DNA of 64,000 bases from the NCBI RefSeq assembly GCF_001422205.1, contig NZ_LMMJ01000010.1:62001-126000 (forward strand), given 5' to 3'. Within the stretch, counting starts at the first letter, position 1. The number at the start of each line of letters is the position of its first letter. The DNA is from Curtobacterium sp. Leaf261 (GTDB lineage Bacteria; Actinomycetota; Actinomycetes; Actinomycetales; Microbacteriaceae). Positions 44,268 through 52,948 of this stretch are shown in pieces. The notes under the pieces were generated by a model. It did not search any database. It saw nothing but the letters and a program-made list of their open reading frames with translations, and had not been told where the DNA came from. The translations under genes and the position numbers were made by a program.

Positions 44268-44416
44268 CTGGAGCACCGTGGACGACCGACGTTCAGGGAA
44301 GGTCGACCACGGCGCGTCGAGCCACATCGGCGGATCCGGGTTCGGGTTCCGGACCCAGGCCAGTGTGGGGGTCACTCAGTAAGACGTCATCCGTGATGGA
44401 AACGTCACGCGAGATG

Positions 44417-44428
44417 CGAGAATTCTCG
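44417..44428. promoter_or_regulatory. Palindrome upstream of the sigma factor gene
   Basis: Perfect CGAGAATTCTCG, 50 bases before the sigma factor start. GACGTCAT (44384-44391) and AACGTCACG (44401-44409) just upstream are possible promoter or regulator half-sites. No classical ECF GGAAC...CGTC pair with proper spacing was seen. Confidence 0.4.
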
Positions 44429-44478
44429 GGAACGCCCTGTCCGGACCGACCAGCACCACCCGACGCCACGAGGAGCGG

Positions 44479-45036
44479 ATGCCGCGGGAACCGCTCGACC
44501 ACATCGCCGACGTCGTCCTCGTCGGCCGTGCCGCTGACGGTGACACCGCCGCGTTCGGCGTGGTCGTCCGCCGCCACGGGCCGCTGATGCGGGCGTACGT
44601 GGCGCGCATCCTCGGGAACGAGGCCGACGCGGACGACGTCGTGCAGGAGGCCGTGCTGCAGGCGTGGCAGCGGATCGACTCGCTCGCGGACGCGGCGAAC
44701 GTCCGTGCGTGGCTGTTCCGGATCGCCGCGAACAAGGCGTTCGACCGACTCCGCCGCCGGCACCCGCACGACGACCTCACCGACGTGGCGGACCTCGAGC
44801 ACCCGGTGGCGAGCCGACCCGACCACGTCGTGGCGGTCCGGATGCAGGTCGAGGAGGTCGCGCGCATCGTGCAGGAGCTCCCCGACGCGCAGCGAGCCGT
44901 CTGGGTGATGCGCGAGGTCGGCGGGGCGTCGTACGCGGACATCGCCGAGCAGACCGGCATGCCGGCGGCGACGGTCAGGGGGATGCTGGCGAGGGCTCGA
45001 CGGCGAGTGATGGACCGGATGGAGGGGTGGCGATGA
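44479..45036 (+). CDS. ECF-type RNA polymerase sigma factor
   Basis: A 185-residue sigma-70 family protein with region 2 (FGVVVRRHGPLMRAYVARIL, DADDVVQEAVLQAW) and region 4 (LPDAQRAVWVMREVGGASYADIAEQTGMPAATVRGMLARARR). No other domains. It overlaps the next gene by ATGA, and that gene has an Asp23/Gls24 domain, so the cassette resembles envelope-stress sigma loci of actinobacteria. No anti-sigma of the zinc type is adjacent. Confidence 0.94.
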   Translation: MPREPLDHIADVVLVGRAADGDTAAFGVVVRRHGPLMRAYVARILGNEADADDVVQEAVLQAWQRIDSLADAANVRAWLFRIAANKAFDRLRRRHPHDDLTDVADLEHPVASRPDHVVAVRMQVEEVARIVQELPDAQRAVWVMREVGGASYADIAEQTGMPAATVRGMLARARRRVMDRMEGWR

Positions 45037-45671
45037 ACGGCGACGACGGCACTCGGGACGACGGCGCACGGGATGGCGGCGCTCGGGACGACGGCGCTCG
45101 GGACGACGGCGCTCGGTACGACGGGTTCACCCTCGACGAGCTGAACGACTACCTGGACGACGACCGGACCCCGGCGAACCCGGCGATCGACGCGAGTCCC
45201 GAGGCCGGTCGCGTGCTCGACCGGCTCGCCGCACTCCGGGACGCGTCGTGGCAGCTGCTCGAGGCCGACGCCACCGCCCACGAGACCGCGGACCGCGCGT
45301 GGATCGACCGCGTCCTCGCATCGGTGCGGGGCACGGCGCGGGCCGGACGGGACGTCCCCGTGCCCGACCCGGACCCGGCGGCGCGGTTGATCGTCACCGA
45401 GGGAGCGATCCGAGCGGCGGTCCGGCACGCTGGCGACGCGGTCGAGGGAGTGGTCGTCCGGCGGGTGCGGCTCCGGGGCGACGTGACGATCCCCGGCGTC
45501 CCGATCGACGTGGACGTGACCGCGTCGATCGAGGTCGGACGACCGATCGCGCCGATCACCGAGGCGCTGCATGCCGCCGCCGCCGAGGCGATCGGGCAGC
45601 ACGCTCCGTTCCCGGTCGGCACACTCACCGTGCACGTGGTCGACGTGCACGGACCGGAGGACCGGGCATGA
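45033..45671 (+). CDS. Asp23/Gls24-family protein with N-terminal helical domain
   Basis: A 212-residue protein. Residues 1-30 are a DDGAR repeat. Residues 30-105 form a helical region (FTLDELNDYLDDDRTPANPAIDASPE, LLEADATAHETADRAWIDRVL) that looks like an anti-sigma-type or adaptor domain but lacks the HxxxCxxC zinc motif. Residues 118-210 are an Asp23/Gls24-like fold (IVTEGAIRAAVRHAGDAVEG, PITEALHAAAAEAI). It is translationally coupled to the sigma gene on one side and to a small Asp23-like gene on the other. A role in controlling the sigma factor is inference. Confidence 0.82.
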   Translation: MNGDDGTRDDGARDGGARDDGARDDGARYDGFTLDELNDYLDDDRTPANPAIDASPEAGRVLDRLAALRDASWQLLEADATAHETADRAWIDRVLASVRGTARAGRDVPVPDPDPAARLIVTEGAIRAAVRHAGDAVEGVVVRRVRLRGDVTIPGVPIDVDVTASIEVGRPIAPITEALHAAAAEAIGQHAPFPVGTLTVHVVDVHGPEDRA

Positions 45672-46006
45672 CCGGGGAGTCGACGACCGCCGGGGGGCTG
45701 TCCAGCGCCATCACGAACGCGGTGGAGGCGCTCCCGGCCGTACTCGCCGTCGTCCCCCCTGGACCGGCGCTCGCCGTGCTCGTCGAGAACGCCCGGAGAG
45801 CCCTCGACGTCCCGCGGGAGGGCGGTGCGGTCGTCGTCCGTGCCGTGCCGGGTGGCGTCGATGTCCGGGTCGTCGTCGAGGTCCGCGCCTCGACCTCGGC
45901 ACTCGACGCGGTCCGAGCGGTCCGGGACGTCGTCGTGGAGGTCGTGGCCGGCGCGACCGGCGTCATCCTCGTCGCGACGACGGTCCGCGTGGTCGAGATC
46001 CGCTAG
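45668..46006 (+). CDS. Small Asp23-like protein
   Basis: A 112-residue protein with alternating Val/Ala strands (VLAVVPPGPALAVLVE, VVVRAVPGGVDVRVVVEVRA, DVVVEVVAGATGVILVA). The beta-alpha pattern suggests a reduced Asp23/Gls24-like fold. It overlaps the preceding gene by ATGA, so the three genes form one translationally coupled unit. No motif indicates enzymatic activity. Confidence 0.75.
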   Translation: MTGESTTAGGLSSAITNAVEALPAVLAVVPPGPALAVLVENARRALDVPREGGAVVVRAVPGGVDVRVVVEVRASTSALDAVRAVRDVVVEVVAGATGVILVATTVRVVEIR

Positions 46007-46010
46007 GACC

Positions 46011-46040
46011 GCTCGGGCTCGGGCTCGGGCTCGGGCTCGG
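46011..46040. repeat. Hexanucleotide repeat (GCTCGG)5
   Basis: Five perfect copies in the short gap between the convergent 112- and 70-residue protein genes, continuing as degenerate GTCGG copies to about 46070. Confidence 0.85.
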
Positions 46041-46071
46041 TGTCGGCCTCGGCCGCGGTGTCGGCTTCGGT

Positions 46072-46284
46072 TCAGGCTGCCGGCGCCGGGCCGTCGGCGG
46101 GCGCACTGTCGCCCGCGACGGGTGCTCCGTCGGCGGCGAGCTCCTCGTCCTCGGACACGTCGAGCTCGGCGGCGGCGTGGTGCTTGGCGTCGTCGATGGC
46201 CGCCTGGCTCTCCCGCAGCGACGAGTCGTCGGCCTGCGGTGCGAGGTTCTGGGGTTCGGTGGACTCCGGCTGTGTATCGGTCAT
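46072..46284 (-). CDS. Small acidic protein
   Basis: A 70-residue, strongly acidic, Ala-rich polypeptide (ELDVSEDEELAADGA) with no membrane span and no Cys. An AGGATGG sequence precedes ATG 46284. It is convergent with the sigma cassette. Function unknown; the composition suggests disorder. Confidence 0.6.
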   Translation of the reverse strand: MTDTQPESTEPQNLAPQADDSSLRESQAAIDDAKHHAAAELDVSEDEELAADGAPVAGDSAPADGPAPAA

Positions 46285-46355
46285 GGTGCCATCCTGCTCC
46301 CGATGCCCGACGGGGGCACAGCTCGCGAGGGACGGGTCCGGCCGCGCAGCATCCC

Positions 46356-47315
46356 TCAGACCGGGGTGGAGGGCAGGTCGAGGTCGACCGCCGACACCGG
46401 TGCGGGCGTCGACGGCATGGGCGGCACGGCCGGCGTCCCGATCGCATCGGACGCGTCGAGGACCGCGCGTGTCGCGGCGGCTGCGCGCGAGAGCGCGTCC
46501 TGCACCGGCAGCGCACGATGCGCCGGGTTCGCGACCTCGACCCCCCACGGCTCGTCGAACCCGAGCTCGCGCATCACGCGGATGAACCCGACGAGGTCCC
46601 ACGCTCCGGATCCGGGAACGATCCGGCCGTCGCGCGACTCGTCGGCCGGCACCGTCTCGGGCGTCGGGACGAGGACGCCGTCGGAGAGCTCCACGGCGAG
46701 GAGCGTCGACGGGTCGATGCCCGACCGCATGGAAGCCAGGGTCGATCCGCCCCGGAAGGCGTGCATCGCATCGACCAGGATGCCGCCGTTCGGATGTCCG
46801 GCCGACGCGACGAACCGCGACGCCTGCTCCACTGTCGACAGGTTCGACCACGGGACCGCCTCGAGGACGATCTCGGCGCCGACCTCCTCGGCCTGGTCGG
46901 CGAGTCGCAGCCAGTCCCGCGTCATCGCACCCGGGTTCGTGCACGGGGTCACGGTGTCCGCCGCGACGAGGATCTGCGTCGCGCGGAGCATCGCCGCGGC
47001 CTCGAGGAGCAGGACCCGATCGGCGTCGCTCGCCGCGCGCCGTGGGCCGTCGGTCCACCAGTCGTCGAGCGTGCCGAGCTGGATCCACACGATCCCGGCG
47101 TCGTCCAGCCTGCGCCGGAGCACCGAGAAACCGATCGTCTGTCGGGCCTGGCAGAGGTCCTCGGTGTCGAGTCCGATGCCGGAGAACCCGGCATCGACCA
47201 CCGCACGGATCCTGACGTCGATCGGGACGGGGCTCGGCGCGCGGTCCTCGCCGTCGCCCGCCCGGAGCGCACCCGCGGACGTCCAGGACGTCGCGAGCAG
47301 GTCGTGTTCCTCCAT
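46356..47315 (-). CDS. Sugar phosphate isomerase/epimerase-like TIM barrel
   Basis: A 319-residue protein of the AP-endonuclease-2/xylose-isomerase-like barrel family. Features are an early VDAGFSGIGLDTEDL, the metal-ligand strands IVLEAVPWSN (Glu near residue 150) and ILVDAMHAFRGG (Asp/His near 182), and ending GVEVANPAHR (Glu). Members isomerise or dehydrate sugars and inositols. Upstream on the same strand is a fumarylacetoacetate-hydrolase-family gene, 130 bases away, suggesting a joint catabolic operon. Confidence 0.85.
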   Translation of the reverse strand: MEEHDLLATSWTSAGALRAGDGEDRAPSPVPIDVRIRAVVDAGFSGIGLDTEDLCQARQTIGFSVLRRRLDDAGIVWIQLGTLDDWWTDGPRRAASDADRVLLLEAAAMLRATQILVAADTVTPCTNPGAMTRDWLRLADQAEEVGAEIVLEAVPWSNLSTVEQASRFVASAGHPNGGILVDAMHAFRGGSTLASMRSGIDPSTLLAVELSDGVLVPTPETVPADESRDGRIVPGSGAWDLVGFIRVMRELGFDEPWGVEVANPAHRALPVQDALSRAAAATRAVLDASDAIGTPAVPPMPSTPAPVSAVDLDLPSTPV

Positions 47316-47445
47316 CGCCCCTGGCCTCCCGATCCGTCAGTTCCGCTGACCCGGGCGTCGCCCCCGCGGCGTCCGGCTCATGGATACCCCGCGGACCTGC
47401 GCACGCTCACAGCGGCGCGACGCATGTGCGCAACACGGGCGTGGC

Positions 47446-48129
47446 TCAGACCACCGTCGTCGTGACCGTCCCGACACCGGCCAGGCGCCCCTCGAGCACG
47501 TCGCCGCGGACGACCGGACCGACGCCGTCCGGAGTGCCGGTGAACAGCAGGTCGCCCGGCTCCAGTCGGACGAACGTCGAGAGGACGACAATGGTCTCGG
47601 CGACGGACCAGATCAGATCGGCGAGGTCGCCGGACTGCCGGAGCTCGCCGTTGACACGCAGCTCGATCGCGCCGCGCGTCGGGTCGACCTCGGCCGCGGG
47701 GACGAGCGTGCCGATCGGGGCTGAGGCGTCGAACCCCTTCGCCATGTCCCACGGGCGCCCGAGCGACTTCGCCTCGGCCTGCAGATCGCGGCGGGTCATG
47801 TCGAGGCCCACGCCGTAGCCCCACACGTGGTCGAGGGCGTCGGCGACGGCGATGTCCGAACCGCCGACGCCGATCGCGACGACCTGCTCCACCTCGTGCT
47901 CGAACTGCTCGGTGTGCGTCGGGTACGGCAGGTCGGCCCCGCCGACGACGATCGCGTCCGCGGGCTTGCCGAAGAAGAACGGCGCCTCGCGGTCCGGGTC
48001 GTGGCCCATCTCCCTGGCGTGGGCGGCGTAGTTCCGGCCGACGCAGAACACCCGCCGCACGGGGAACGCGCCGCCGGCGCTCGTGGGCACGGACGGGAGG
48101 CTCGGGGCCGGGATCACGAGATCGGTCAC
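47446..48129 (-). CDS. Fumarylacetoacetate hydrolase family protein
   Basis: A 227-residue member of the FAH fold (acylpyruvase/2-hydroxyhepta-diene-dioate isomerase type). Start strand VFCVGRNYAAHA; metal ligands Glu-Glu in FEHEVEQVVAIG and Asp in GYGVGLDMTRRD; substrate Lys in PFFFGKP. It cleaves C-C bonds in acylpyruvates or decarboxylates related acids. GTG 48129 with CATGAT 6 bases upstream is preferred; a longer frame crosses a hairpin region. It is probably linked with the downstream sugar-isomerase-like gene. Confidence 0.92.
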   Translation of the reverse strand: MTDLVIPAPSLPSVPTSAGGAFPVRRVFCVGRNYAAHAREMGHDPDREAPFFFGKPADAIVVGGADLPYPTHTEQFEHEVEQVVAIGVGGSDIAVADALDHVWGYGVGLDMTRRDLQAEAKSLGRPWDMAKGFDASAPIGTLVPAAEVDPTRGAIELRVNGELRQSGDLADLIWSVAETIVVLSTFVRLEPGDLLFTGTPDGVGPVVRGDVLEGRLAGVGTVTTTVV

Positions 48130-48175
48130 GGTCCCATCATGGCCGGGTCCCCGCCGCGCTCGCCCTGCACACGGC

Positions 48176-48249
48176 GATCCGGCGGGAACACCGTGATGCA
48201 GGTGTTCCCGCCGGATCGGGGTGTGCGGGGGCGGGTGTCCCGCCCCCGC
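48176..48249 (-). terminator. Two strong hairpins, one of GTGTTC type
   Basis: First: perfect 17-base arms 48176-48192 and 48201-48217 (containing GGGAACACC/GGTGTTCCC). Second: perfect 11-base arms GCGGGGGCGGG/CCCGCCCCCGC at 48225-48249. They lie directly after the stop of the aldo/keto reductase and before the FAH gene start, so they should separate the two units. Confidence 0.82.
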
Positions 48250-48262
48250 CGAGGCGGTGGTG

Positions 48263-49141
48263 CTACTCGCCGGCCTTCGAGAGCGCCGCGAACTCGTCAT
48301 CGGTCAGCTCGATCGTCGCACCGGCGAGGTTGTCCTCGAGGTGGTCCACGGACGACGTCCCGGGGATCGGGAGCATCACCGGGGAGCGCTTGAGGAGCCA
48401 GGCGAGGGCGAGCTGCGACGGCGAGGCGTCGTGCTGCTTCGCGAGCTCGGTGAGCGGAGAACCCTCGCCGGTGAGCTTGCCGGTCGCGAGCGGGAACCAC
48501 GGGATGAAGCCGATGCCCTGCTCCGTCGACCAGTCGAGGAGCTCCTCGGCGGACCGGTCGGTGAGGTTGTAGAGGTTCTGCACGGACACGATCGTCGCGA
48601 TCTCCTGGGCCGCCTTGACGTCGTCCACGCCGACCTCGCTGAGGCCGATGTGGCGGATCTTGCCCTCGTCCTGGAGCTTCTTCAGCTCGCCGACCTGGTC
48701 TTCGAGCGGGACCTTCGGGTCGATACGGTGCAGCTGGAAGAGGTCGATGCGCTCGAGCCCGAGGCGGCGGAGGCTCATCTCGGCCTCCTGGCGGAGGTAC
48801 TCCGGGCGTCCGACCGGCGGCCACTCGTTCGGTCCGGTGCGGGTCAGCCCGGCCTTCGTCGCGATGAGGACGTCGTCGCCGTAGGGGTGCAGCGCCTCGT
48901 GGAGGAGCTCCTCGGCGACGTACGGGCCGTAGCTGTCCGCGGTGTCGAAGAAGTTGACGCCGAGCTCGACGGCGCGCTTCAGGACGCGGATCGCCTCGTC
49001 GTGGTCCTTCGGCGGGCCCCACACACCCGGTCCGGTGAGCTGCATCGTGCCGTAGCCGAGGCGGTTGATCTCGATGTCCCCACCGATCCGGAACGTGCCG
49101 GATGCTGCTGCGGGACGGGTGGTGTCGGTCGTGTCGGTCAT
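48263..49141 (-). CDS. Aldo/keto reductase
   Basis: A 292-residue AKR (YdbC/PdxI-like group). Catalytic residues: Asp and Tyr in [14 protein letters not shown] near residue 68, Lys in IATKAG and His in FQLHRID. It lacks the MgrA extension. Reduces aldehydes or ketones with NADPH; pyridoxal is one known substrate in this group. The start ATG 49141 lies 28 bases after the stop of a small Ala-rich protein gene on the same strand, so these may be co-transcribed. Confidence 0.92.
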   Translation of the reverse strand: MTDTTDTTRPAAASGTFRIGGDIEINRLGYGTMQLTGPGVWGPPKDHDEAIRVLKRAVELGVNFFDTADSYGPYVAEELLHEALHPYGDDVLIATKAGLTRTGPNEWPPVGRPEYLRQEAEMSLRRLGLERIDLFQLHRIDPKVPLEDQVGELKKLQDEGKIRHIGLSEVGVDDVKAAQEIATIVSVQNLYNLTDRSAEELLDWSTEQGIGFIPWFPLATGKLTGEGSPLTELAKQHDASPSQLALAWLLKRSPVMLPIPGTSSVDHLEDNLAGATIELTDDEFAALSKAGE

Positions 49142-49169
49142 GTCTCCAGACAACGCCGTGCCCGCTTGG

Positions 49170-49529
49170 CTATTCCTCCGGGAGTCCGTACCCCGAGGCC
49201 GTCGCACCGGTTCCGGTCGTCGGCGCCGTTGTTCCCGAGGTGGTTGAGTCCGACGCAGCCGACGCAGCCGACGCAGCCGACGCAGCCAACGGAGTTGCTG
49301 CGGCAGCTGCTGCCGCCGCTGCAGCAGCTGCCGACGACCTCGCCGCGGAGCGCTCGGCGAAGACCTCGGCCAGGGTGGCCTTGCGCTGCACAAGTTGTCC
49401 TGCGACGTCCTTGTCGATCAACCACTGTCGATCGGCCTTCGACCCCTTCGACAGCTTCTTGATGGCGTTCTCGAGGATGCCGATCGATGCTCGCAGCATG
49501 ATCGGATCGCGCGTCGGATCCCACGTCAT
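49170..49529 (-). CDS. Unknown protein with poly-Ala/Ser tail
   Basis: A 119-residue protein. Residues 1-60 are a plausible helical domain ([38 protein letters not shown]). The rest is low complexity: a run of 13 Ala, then AAS repeats encoded by four GACGCAGCC copies (49252-49287), then Gly/Thr. Overlaps the upstream 106-residue gene by ATGA. No family was recognised. Confidence 0.65.
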   Translation of the reverse strand: MTWDPTRDPIMLRASIGILENAIKKLSKGSKADRQWLIDKDVAGQLVQRKATLAEVFAERSAARSSAAAAAAAAAAAATPLAASAASAASAASDSTTSGTTAPTTGTGATASGYGLPEE

Positions 49530-49846
49530 GGTGCCTCCCCTTTCATCCGCTCCACCTGGATCGCGACCGCGATCCGGACATCATCCCCGTCGGACCATGC
49601 CAGTTCGGTGAGGGTCTCCAACATGACCACCCCCGCCTGTTGTTCTCCGGGGTGCTTGGAGAATGCATGCTCCGCGATCCACGACCACTGCTCCCACCAC
49701 CGGTCCCGCCGCCGATCGACCGCGAGTTGCCGACGTGTCTCCTGCCCGACCAGAACCGACGCGACCACGGCCGCCGCCGCCACGATCGCGCTCATCACCG
49801 CCGCGGCGAACGTCGCGATCGCCTGCGCCGTCCATCCACCGTCCAT
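49526..49846 (-). CDS. Small membrane protein of unknown function
   Basis: A 106-residue protein with one N-terminal span (AIATFAAAVMSAIVAAAAVVASVLVG, residues 8-33), then a basic/aromatic segment (RRDRWWEQWSWIAEHAF) and a helical C-terminus. A perfect AGGAGG five bases before ATG 49846 is one of the best ribosome sites in the window. It is coupled to the downstream poly-Ala gene, and the pair precedes an aldo/keto reductase. Confidence 0.72.
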   Translation of the reverse strand: MDGGWTAQAIATFAAAVMSAIVAAAAVVASVLVGQETRRQLAVDRRRDRWWEQWSWIAEHAFSKHPGEQQAGVVMLETLTELAWSDGDDVRIAVAIQVERMKGEAP

Positions 49847-49978
49847 CGCCACCTCCTGCGACGAACCTGCCCGACCGGGACCGGCCGCGAGGCGGGCGGG
49901 ACCTGGCCTGTGGAGGGTGTGCCGTGCCTCCCGGCTGTGCAGGAGGAGCCGACCACGTGCGCGAGGTGCGCCCGACGC
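49847..49978. other. 132-base gap with CTCCCGGC motif
   Basis: Holds the promoter side of the two-gene unit and one copy of the GCCGTGCCTCCCGGC interspersed motif (49921-49935). No gene seen. Confidence 0.5.
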
Positions 49979-50290
49979 TCAGCGGGGTCGGCGGATCCGG
50001 ATCGGTCCCTTGGCCGTCGACGGGTCGACGACCGACCCGCCCTGCGTGATCTCGGCCTCGCCGCGCGCGACCATCCGGCGTGCGGCGCGACGAGCGGGCT
50101 CCATGAGCGGCCGCCAGTCATCCGGCGCGACGCGGCGGGCGGCCTCGGACGGGCAGGTGCTCGACGTCAGGGCTCGCGCGTCGAGGATGTCGGAGATCGC
50201 CCGTTCGAGCGCCCGGTCGGTGTCGTCGATCCGGTGTCGGCGGCAGGCGTCGGAACAGTACTTCGCGTCGGCCGCAGCCGACGACGGCAT
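49979..50290 (-). CDS. DUF3253-like protein with partial zinc ribbon; start uncertain
   Basis: At least 103 residues. The C-terminal part (CPSEAARRVAPDDWRPLMEPARRAARRM, EITQGGSVVDPSTAKGPIRIRR) is the DUF3253 winged-helix-like domain. KYCSDACRRHR near residue 10 is the second half of a zinc ribbon. The first half, RTCASCGRR, is encoded in frame just upstream of the ATG (50291-50320), but no ATG, GTG or TTG occurs in frame between it and the phosphoketolase stop (50375-50377). The true start may be non-canonical or the N-terminus may be lost. Confidence 0.75.
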   Translation of the reverse strand: MPSSAAADAKYCSDACRRHRIDDTDRALERAISDILDARALTSSTCPSEAARRVAPDDWRPLMEPARRAARRMVARGEAEITQGGSVVDPSTAKGPIRIRRPR

Positions 50291-50374
50291 CCGCCGGCCG
50301 CACGAGGCACAGGTGCGCTCCGCGTGCGCCGCTGCACTCGCCTCGAGCGACTCCCGCGACTGTCTGCCCGTGGC

Positions 50375-52834
50375 TCAGCCCTCCGACTCGTGGCCACCGG
50401 ACTCGCCGGCGTCGTCCGTCGAGGGCTCGTCCTGCGGCCACCCGTCGAAGCGCCATCCGGCCACGGACGCGTGGTCCTCGCCGTGCTCGTACGCGAACGC
50501 ACGGGCGGCCGTCCTGGCCTCGGAGAGCGTGGTGAGCAGGTCGTCGAAGCGGTCAGAGCCGTCCGCGACCCGGGTCAGGGCGTCGTGGGCCAGCGCGAAC
50601 CGGTCCATGTCGTTCCGCATGAGCATGTCGAACGGCGACGTGGTCGTGCCCTGCTCCATGAATCCGTGCACGTGCAGGTCGTCGTGTCCGTGCCGACGGT
50701 AGGTCATCTGGTGCACGAGGTTCGGGTACCCGTGGAAGGCGAACACCGTCGGCGTCCCGGGCAGGAAGAGTGCGTCGTACTCCTCGTCGGGGATCGGGTG
50801 CTCGTGCCGACGCGGATCGCCGAGCGTCAGGATGTCCACGACGTTCACGACGCGGGTGATCACGTCGGGTGCGTGCTGCCGGATGATGTCGGCGGCGGCG
50901 ACCGTCTCCACCGTCGGCACGTCGCCGGCGCACGCCAGCACGACGTCGACCCCGGTGCCGTCCGATCCACCGGCCGAGACCTCGGTTCCTGCCCAGTCCC
51001 ACCTGCCGACCCCGGCCGCGACGTGTGCGACGGCGTCCGGCAGGCTCAGGAACACCGGCTCCTCGTGCTTGCCGGCGACGATGACCTCGATCCGCTCGGT
51101 GGTCTTCATCGCGTGCGTGGCGACGGCGAGGAGCGAGTTCGCGTCCGGCGGGAACTTGATCCGCACGAGGTCCTGCTGCTTCGAGGCGACGACATCGATG
51201 AACCCGGGGTCCTGGTGGGAGAAGCCGTTGTGGTCCTGCCGCCACACGTGGCTCGAGAGCAGGATCGTCAGGTTGGAGACGGGGACGCGCCAGTCGATGT
51301 CCACCGAGGACTCGAGCCACTTGGCGTGCTGGCCGACCATCGAGTCGATGATGTGCGCGAACGCCTCGTACGTGTTGATGATCCCGTGACGACCGCTCAG
51401 GACGTAGCCCTCGAGCATGCCCTCGAGGACGTGCTCGGAGAGGATCTCGGTCACGCGACCCCGCGGTGCCAGGTGCTCGTCGTTCTCGTCGGTGCGGGCA
51501 CGCCAAACGCGGTTCGTGTCCTCGAACACGGCGTCGAGCTTGTTCGAGACGGTCTCGTCAGGGCCGAACAGCCGGAAGTTGTCCGGGTTCCGCGCGATGA
51601 GGTCACGGAGCCACGGTCCGAGGGTGCCGGTCGACGAGGCCGTCACCGAGCGGTCGTCGTCGACCTCGACGGCGTACGGCTCCAGGTCCGGCCGGTCGAG
51701 CGCCGTCCGGAGTCGGCCGCCGTTCGCGTGTGGCGTGGCGCTCATGCGCTTGTCGCCGTCCGGGCGGATGCCCCGCAGCACGCCGATCGGCAGACCGTCC
51801 TCGTCGAACAGGTCGTCCGGTCGGTAGGACTGCATCCACTCGATGAGCTGCTCCCGATGCCCTTCGTCGTCGCGAACGCCGGGCAGCGGGACCTGGTGCG
51901 CGCGGAAGGTGCCTTCGACCTGGACGCCGTCGACGGTCTTCGGGCCGGTCCAGCCCTTCGGGGTCCGCAGCACGATGAGGGGCCAGCGCGGGCGCTCGGG
52001 GGCCCCGCCGTTGCCGGAACGGGCCGCCGCCTGGATGTCGTCGATCTCGGCGAAGGCCCGACGCATCGCGCCGTCGAGGAGTGCGTGCACCGCGAACGGC
52101 TCGTGGTCCACGCGGGCCGAGTCGACGATGATCGGGGCGTACCCGAGGCCGCGGAAGTACGCGACGAGGTCCTCTTCCGGGATCCGCGCGAGGATCGTCG
52201 GGTTCGCGATCTTGTACCCGTTGAGGTTCAGGATCGGCAGCACTGCGCCGTCCTTCTCGGGGTCGAGGAACGTGTGTGCCTGCCACGACGCCGCGAGCGG
52301 GCCGGTCTCGGCCTCGCCGTCGCCGACCACACAGGCCACCACGAGGTCCGGGTTGTCGAGGGCGGCGCCGTACGCGTGCGCGACGGAGTAGCCGAGCTCG
52401 CCGCCCTCGTTGATGGAGCCGGGGGTCTCGGGGGCCGCGTGCGAGGGGATGCCGCCGGGGAACGAGAACTGCTTGAAGAACTGCGTGAGCCCCGGGACGT
52501 CGGGCGTGATCTCGGGGTACAGCTCGGTCCAGGTGCCCTCGAGCCAGGCGTTGGCGTTCATCGCCGGGCCGCCGTGCCCCGGGCCGCAGATGTACAGGAC
52601 GTCGCGGTCGGTCTCGCTGATAAGCGCGTTGAGGTGCGCGTAGACGAGGTTGAGCGCCGGCGAGGTGCCCCAGTGTCCGAGCAGCCGCGGCTTGATGTCG
52701 TCGCGGGTGAGCGGCCTGCGGAGCAGTGGGTCGTCGAGGAGGTAGATCTGTCCGACGGTGAGGTAGTTCGCGGCTCGCCACCACGCGTCGATCGCGCGGA
52801 GTCGTTCGGACGTCGAGGTGGGGCGGGTGACCAT
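50375..52834 (-). CDS. xfp: Phosphoketolase
   Basis: An 819-residue thiamine-diphosphate enzyme cleaving xylulose 5-phosphate and/or fructose 6-phosphate to acetyl phosphate. N-terminal XFP_N: WWRAANYLTVGQIYL, GPGHGGPA, NEGGELGYS; TPP site GDGEAETGPLAASW then LNLNGYKI near residue 200; central domain with HIIDSMVGQHAKW, NLTILLSSHVWRQDHNG; C-terminal XFP_C with VVNVVDI. Length is normal for the family. ATG 52834 has GGAGG one base away and AATACG 8 bases upstream. An aldo/keto reductase is divergent. Its stop is in frame with the DUF3253 gene that follows. Confidence 0.96.
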   Translation of the reverse strand: MVTRPTSTSERLRAIDAWWRAANYLTVGQIYLLDDPLLRRPLTRDDIKPRLLGHWGTSPALNLVYAHLNALISETDRDVLYICGPGHGGPAMNANAWLEGTWTELYPEITPDVPGLTQFFKQFSFPGGIPSHAAPETPGSINEGGELGYSVAHAYGAALDNPDLVVACVVGDGEAETGPLAASWQAHTFLDPEKDGAVLPILNLNGYKIANPTILARIPEEDLVAYFRGLGYAPIIVDSARVDHEPFAVHALLDGAMRRAFAEIDDIQAAARSGNGGAPERPRWPLIVLRTPKGWTGPKTVDGVQVEGTFRAHQVPLPGVRDDEGHREQLIEWMQSYRPDDLFDEDGLPIGVLRGIRPDGDKRMSATPHANGGRLRTALDRPDLEPYAVEVDDDRSVTASSTGTLGPWLRDLIARNPDNFRLFGPDETVSNKLDAVFEDTNRVWRARTDENDEHLAPRGRVTEILSEHVLEGMLEGYVLSGRHGIINTYEAFAHIIDSMVGQHAKWLESSVDIDWRVPVSNLTILLSSHVWRQDHNGFSHQDPGFIDVVASKQQDLVRIKFPPDANSLLAVATHAMKTTERIEVIVAGKHEEPVFLSLPDAVAHVAAGVGRWDWAGTEVSAGGSDGTGVDVVLACAGDVPTVETVAAADIIRQHAPDVITRVVNVVDILTLGDPRRHEHPIPDEEYDALFLPGTPTVFAFHGYPNLVHQMTYRRHGHDDLHVHGFMEQGTTTSPFDMLMRNDMDRFALAHDALTRVADGSDRFDDLLTTLSEARTAARAFAYEHGEDHASVAGWRFDGWPQDEPSTDDAGESGGHESEG

Positions 52835-52948
52835 GCCTCCACCGTATTCGGCGGCATGCTGCGGCATCCCAGGGAGGACGGCACCTGCCGGGACGACGGC
52901 GTACCGTCGAACCGGTGTGCGCGCCGCTGCGCACCGGAAGGACACACG

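Noticed and set aside
49640..52948. A very long plus-strand open frame running into the aldo/keto reductase gene
   Set aside because: It is the antisense of the phosphoketolase gene and its neighbours. Its composition is Arg/Val/Glu-rich without any domain; only the part from 52949 is a real protein.
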